A stretch of DNA of 8,243 nucleotides from Micavibrio aeruginosavorus. GTDB taxonomy: Bacteria; Pseudomonadota; Alphaproteobacteria; Micavibrionales; Micavibrionaceae. Below are positions 5,934 through 8,243 of the stretch, piece by piece. Under the pieces are notes generated by a model that did not search any database, was not told the origin of the DNA, and saw only the letters and a list, made by a program, of their open reading frames with translations. Numbering within the stretch: position 1 is the first letter of the stretch; each line of letters begins with the position of its first letter. The position numbers were made by a program, and so were the translations under genes. Location of the stretch: the NCBI GenBank assembly GCA_003241285.1, contig QFOT01000100.1, positions 1 to 8,243 of the forward strand, written 5' to 3'.

Positions 5934-6635
5934 CTCAACCCGAAGCATATATCCCTGCCCCCGTATGGTTTGCAGATAACGCGGCGCGCGGCTGTCGTCC
6001 TCGATCTTGCGGCGCAGCCTTGTCACCTGAACGTCGATTGTCCTGTCATTCCCATCGAGCCCGCAAAGTCGCGCCAGCTCTTCCCGGCTTAAAATACGGC
6101 CCGCCTGCGTTGCCAGGATCTCCAGCAGATTCCCTTCGACAGAGGTTAGCCGGATCACTTCATCCGCATGCTGTAATTCTTTTAGAGTTGAATCATAAAA
6201 CCATTTTCCCAGATGGAAACCCGCTTTAGCATCGAGTTTTTCCGGACGACGGCGCAAAATAGCCTTCAGCCTTAGCAATAATTCCTTCGGCTCGAACGGC
6301 TTGGCCAGATAATCATCCGCCCCTGTTTCAAGTCCTGAAATACGATCACCTGCTTCGCCCAAAGCCGTCAGCAAGAGAATAGGAATATCCGATGATTTTC
6401 TTAAATTCTCAGTAAACTCGAGCCCTGTTCTTCCGGGCATCATTACATCGACAATCAACACATCGAAAAAAGCCCGTTTAAGAATTTCATCAGCATTAGC
6501 CGCGTCACGCGCGGTGGCGACGATAAAACCATGCTCTTTTAAATAACGCGACAATAGATCCCGGATCCGGTCATCGTCATCGATCACAAGAACATGCGGT
6601 TTTTTACTATCGGCAAAAAGAGCTGGTTCGGCCAT
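5922..6635 (-). CDS. OmpR/PetR-family DNA-binding response regulator
   Basis: A 237-residue cytoplasmic regulator with an N-terminal receiver (about 13-128) and a C-terminal winged-helix DNA-binding domain (about 138-235). The receiver has the acidic cluster at Asp19-Asp21, phospho-acceptor Asp63 in IVDVMMPG, switch residue Thr90, and Lys112 in YLAKPF. The effector domain carries LTSVEGNLLEILA (163-175), the recognition-helix region RTIDVQVTRLRRKIE (198-212) and the wing RGQGYML (225-231), the OmpR/PhoB hallmark. The sequence resembles PetR of Rhodobacter-type bacteria as I remember it, but petP and petABC are not in the window, so I give no symbol. It is first in a two-gene operon with the EnvZ-like kinase, joined by a 4-bp ATGA overlap, and is divergent from ilvE across 86 bp. 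Autoregulation through that gap is plausible but not shown. Target genes are unknown. Confidence 0.94.
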   Translation of the reverse strand: MAEPALFADSKKPHVLVIDDDDRIRDLLSRYLKEHGFIVATARDAANADEILKRAFFDVLIVDVMMPGRTGLEFTENLRKSSDIPILLLTALGEAGDRISGLETGADDYLAKPFEPKELLLRLKAILRRRPEKLDAKAGFHLGKWFYDSTLKELQHADEVIRLTSVEGNLLEILATQAGRILSREELARLCGLDGNDRTIDVQVTRLRRKIEDDSRAPRYLQTIRGQGYMLRVEKES

Positions 6636-6642
6636 GCAATAA

Positions 6643-6684
6643 ACTTAAATCAATCTCGGCTTGTTTTCACTGTTTAACTTAAAT
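6643..6684. repeat. ACTTAAAT direct repeats between regulator and ilvE
   Basis: ACTTAAAT occurs at 6643-6650 and 6677-6684, 34 bp apart. The second copy overlaps a TTTAA-C-TTAAA dyad (6673-6683) and lies inside the spacer of the putative ilvE promoter. OmpR-type regulators bind direct repeats, but usually spaced by about one helical turn, so this is only a candidate operator. Confidence 0.3.
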
Positions 6685-6689
6685 ATCAT
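6661..6689 (+). promoter_or_regulatory. Putative sigma-70-type promoter of ilvE
   Basis: TTGTTT (6661-6666) and TATCAT (6684-6689) are separated by 17 bp; the -10 matches 5 of 6 consensus bases and the -35 keeps TTG. The start would fall near 6696, giving a leader of roughly 26 nt before the ATG at 6722. Nothing in that leader looks like an attenuator or leader peptide. Confidence 0.4.
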
Positions 6690-6721
6690 AGACTTATTCA
6701 ACTTCAAAACGAGCTTATTCC

Positions 6722-7594
6722 ATGACCCTTATCCCTTTCGACGATCGCGACGGCTTTATCTGGTTTGACGGGAAACTCGTCCCGTGGAGAGAAGCAAAAA
6801 TTCACGTTATGAGCCATGGCCTGCATTACGGCAGCGGCGTTTTCGAAGGAGAGCGCTGTTATAATGGCAAGATTTTCAAAAGCACTGAACATTCACAGCG
6901 TCTGATCGATTCCGCCAAAATGCTCGGTATGGAAGTTCCCTATACGGTAGAACAGATCAATGCAGCCAAAATGGAAACATTGAAGGCGAACGGCATGACA
7001 GACGCCTATGTCCGCCCCGTGGCGTGGCGTGGCTCCGAACAAATGGGTATCGCGGCCCGGCTGACAAAAACGCATATGGCCATCGCCGTCTGGGACTGGC
7101 CAAGCTACTTCTCGCCAGAGCTACTCGAAAAAGGGATTTCTCTGATTACCTCGCGCTGGAAAAAACCGTCACCGGAAACAGCTCCTTGTCATGCCAAAGC
7201 TGCCGGACTTTACATGATCAATACGATGTCCAAACACGAAGCCGAAGACGCCGGGTATACAGATGCCCTTATGCTGGACTATCGGGGTTTTCCTGTTGAA
7301 GCGACTGGCGCAAACTTATTCCGCATCAAGGGCAAAACCATTCGCACTCCAAAACCGGATTGCTTCCTCAATGGCATCACCCGACTGACCGTCATCGATC
7401 TCGCCCGCTCGCTTGGCTATACAGTTGAAGAAGAGACCATCACGATGGAAGATTTATTATCTGCAGACGAAGTCTTCGTCACAGGTACAGCCGCAGAAGT
7501 TACAGCTGTCGGCAAGATCGACCAGACGACTTACACGGTTGGAGCGGTCACACGCCATATTCGGGAAGAATATTCGAAATTGGTGAGACGTTAA
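6722..7594 (+). CDS. ilvE: Branched-chain amino acid aminotransferase
   Basis: IlvE is a cytoplasmic pyridoxal-phosphate enzyme (fold-type IV) that interconverts leucine, isoleucine and valine with their 2-oxo acids using glutamate/2-oxoglutarate, the last step of their synthesis. The 290-residue length is typical. Visible landmarks: FDGKLVPWREAKIHVMSHGLHYGSGVFEGER in two blocks (15-30 and 31-45), the HSQRLIDSAKML helix (57-68), RPVAWRGSEQMGI (98-110), the catalytic lysine Lys159 in CHAKAAGLYM (matching the position known from E. coli IlvE), Glu193 in PVEATGANLF, the cofactor-phosphate-binding region LNGITRLTVIDLA (216-228) and VFVTGTAAEVTAV (251-263). All key residues are present, favouring IlvE over 4-amino-4-deoxychorismate lyase or D-amino acid aminotransferase. 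The ATG at 6722 has only a weak ribosome site (GAG at 6711-6713). The gene is divergent from the regulator and its stop interlocks with that of the LysE-type gene. Confidence 0.96.
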   Translation: MTLIPFDDRDGFIWFDGKLVPWREAKIHVMSHGLHYGSGVFEGERCYNGKIFKSTEHSQRLIDSAKMLGMEVPYTVEQINAAKMETLKANGMTDAYVRPVAWRGSEQMGIAARLTKTHMAIAVWDWPSYFSPELLEKGISLITSRWKKPSPETAPCHAKAAGLYMINTMSKHEAEDAGYTDALMLDYRGFPVEATGANLFRIKGKTIRTPKPDCFLNGITRLTVIDLARSLGYTVEEETITMEDLLSADEVFVTGTAAEVTAVGKIDQTTYTVGAVTRHIREEYSKLVRR

Positions 7595-8220
7595 ACCTTC
7601 GTAGCTATCAGCTTAATGCCAAGCGCTACAAATATCCCGCCGCAGGCACGATCGAGCCATTTTGAAAATCTGATAAAACGTTTGCGGATCGCAGGTGTTG
7701 TTAAAACTGTCGCCACGACTGAAAACCAGAGCATGGTCATCAACATACATGTCAGCCCATAAATCATCTGCACTGGCAGCGCGACATTCGGATTCATCAC
7801 TTGCGTAAACAGCGCCAGAAAGAACATCGTCGCTTTGGGATTGAAAAGATTTGTAATAAAGCCGCTGCGAAGCGCCATATAATCGCTCATCACCAGATGC
7901 TCATTCTCGGCATCAACTTCACCTAGGAAACCTTTTGATTTAAGCGCCTTGTAGCCGACATAGAACAAATATCCCGCGCCAATAAATTTTAGAATGGTAA
8001 ACAGCATGATCGATTTCGCGATGATGATAGCCAGCCCGCCGAGGCAATAAGCTACATGAATGGCAACGCCTAAACCAAAACCAATTGCCGTCATAATCCC
8101 GGCACGGCGCGAATACATTACCGAGTTTCGAACCGCCATCACGAAGTCTGGCCCCGGCGACGCAAGCGCTACAGCGAACACGCCGACAAGCAGAAGCCAG
8201 TTCAGGAAAAATTCATGCAT
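7591..8220 (-). CDS. LysE/RhtB-family amino acid exporter
   Basis: A 209-residue inner-membrane protein of the LysE/RhtB superfamily, which exports amino acids or related small molecules; the substrate cannot be assigned from sequence. It has the usual six hydrophobic segments, roughly at 7-27, 40-66, 67-92, 112-137, 145-170 and 186-207. The family motif SPGPDFVMAVRNS (21-33), the glycine-rich GIMTAIGFGLGVAIHV (41-56) and FITNLFNPKATMFFLALF (120-137) are clear. The ATG at 8220-8218 gives a typical length. No in-frame stop is seen in the 23 bases upstream, so a slightly longer start outside the window cannot be excluded, and no strong ribosome site is visible. It converges on ilvE with no terminator between them. 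Although both genes concern amino acids, the opposite orientation argues against co-transcription. Confidence 0.92.
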   Translation of the reverse strand: MHEFFLNWLLLVGVFAVALASPGPDFVMAVRNSVMYSRRAGIMTAIGFGLGVAIHVAYCLGGLAIIIAKSIMLFTILKFIGAGYLFYVGYKALKSKGFLGEVDAENEHLVMSDYMALRSGFITNLFNPKATMFFLALFTQVMNPNVALPVQMIYGLTCMLMTMLWFSVVATVLTTPAIRKRFIRFSKWLDRACGGIFVALGIKLIATKV

Positions 8221-8243
8221 AAGACTGCGACTGTGCTTATGGC

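Noticed and set aside
5900..6229. Plus-strand open frame of 109 codons antisense to the response regulator
   Set aside because: It covers the winged-helix coding region in reverse; its low-complexity, Pro/Arg-rich translation looks like a shadow of coding DNA.
6645..6682. CtrA box in the regulator/ilvE gap
   Set aside because: Three TTAA tetramers occur (6645, 6674, 6679) but none are spaced by 7 bp.
1..8243. A new multi-gene system, mobile element, CRISPR array or RNA gene
   Set aside because: All genes belong to common housekeeping or signalling families; no transposase, integrase, long flanking repeats, regular spacers, tRNA cloverleaf or rRNA sequence was seen.

Overview
The window looks like ordinary chromosomal DNA from an alphaproteobacterium of moderate GC content (mid-to-upper 40s percent by eye). 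The evidence is the family types: an alphaproteobacterial-style RecX, a Phasin_2-type phasin, an EnvZ-like kinase with the HAMP/DHp wording typical of the PetR/EnvZ-like pairs of this class, and a second kinase whose DHp region resembles the PleC/DivJ group. Species cannot be fixed from the window. I see no mobile element, CRISPR array, tRNA, rRNA or phage gene.

Layout, left to right. (1) A 5'-complete but window-truncated ABC-2 type permease (minus, 1-418) is divergent from recX (plus, 471-1073) across a 52-bp gap. (2) recX converges on, and overlaps by 30 bp, the end of a large two-PAS sensor histidine kinase (minus, 1044-3563). (3) An AT-rich 160-bp gap (3564-3723) separates this kinase from a divergent phasin gene (plus, 3724-4170). 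It is the largest gap in the window and the most information-rich non-coding stretch, with one perfect and one near-perfect match to the CtrA box (TTAA-N7-TTAAC) plus a cluster of inverted and direct repeats. (4) The phasin is followed by a clear intrinsic terminator, and 19 nt later by a csaA-like tRNA-binding-domain gene (plus, 4244-4579). (5) csaA meets the end of a minus-strand two-component operon: an OmpR/PetR-type response regulator (5922-6635), then its EnvZ-like kinase (4576-5925), joined by an ATGA overlap. (6) Divergent from the regulator is ilvE, a branched-chain amino acid aminotransferase (plus, 6722-7594). (7) ilvE converges on a LysE/RhtB-family exporter (minus, 7591-8220).

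How the genes may work together: the regulator/kinase operon is a self-contained signalling unit. The large two-PAS kinase has no receiver domain and no adjacent response regulator, so it is an orphan whose partner lies elsewhere. Its PleC/DivJ-like DHp and the CtrA-like boxes in its promoter region make a link to the CtrA cell-cycle circuit the most interesting hypothesis here, but it is inference from short motifs. ilvE and the LysE-type exporter both concern amino acids, but they converge and are not an operon. Gene packing is tight: three convergent pairs overlap, two of them by sharing a TTAA so that the stop codons interlock. I find no convincing new multi-gene system in this window.
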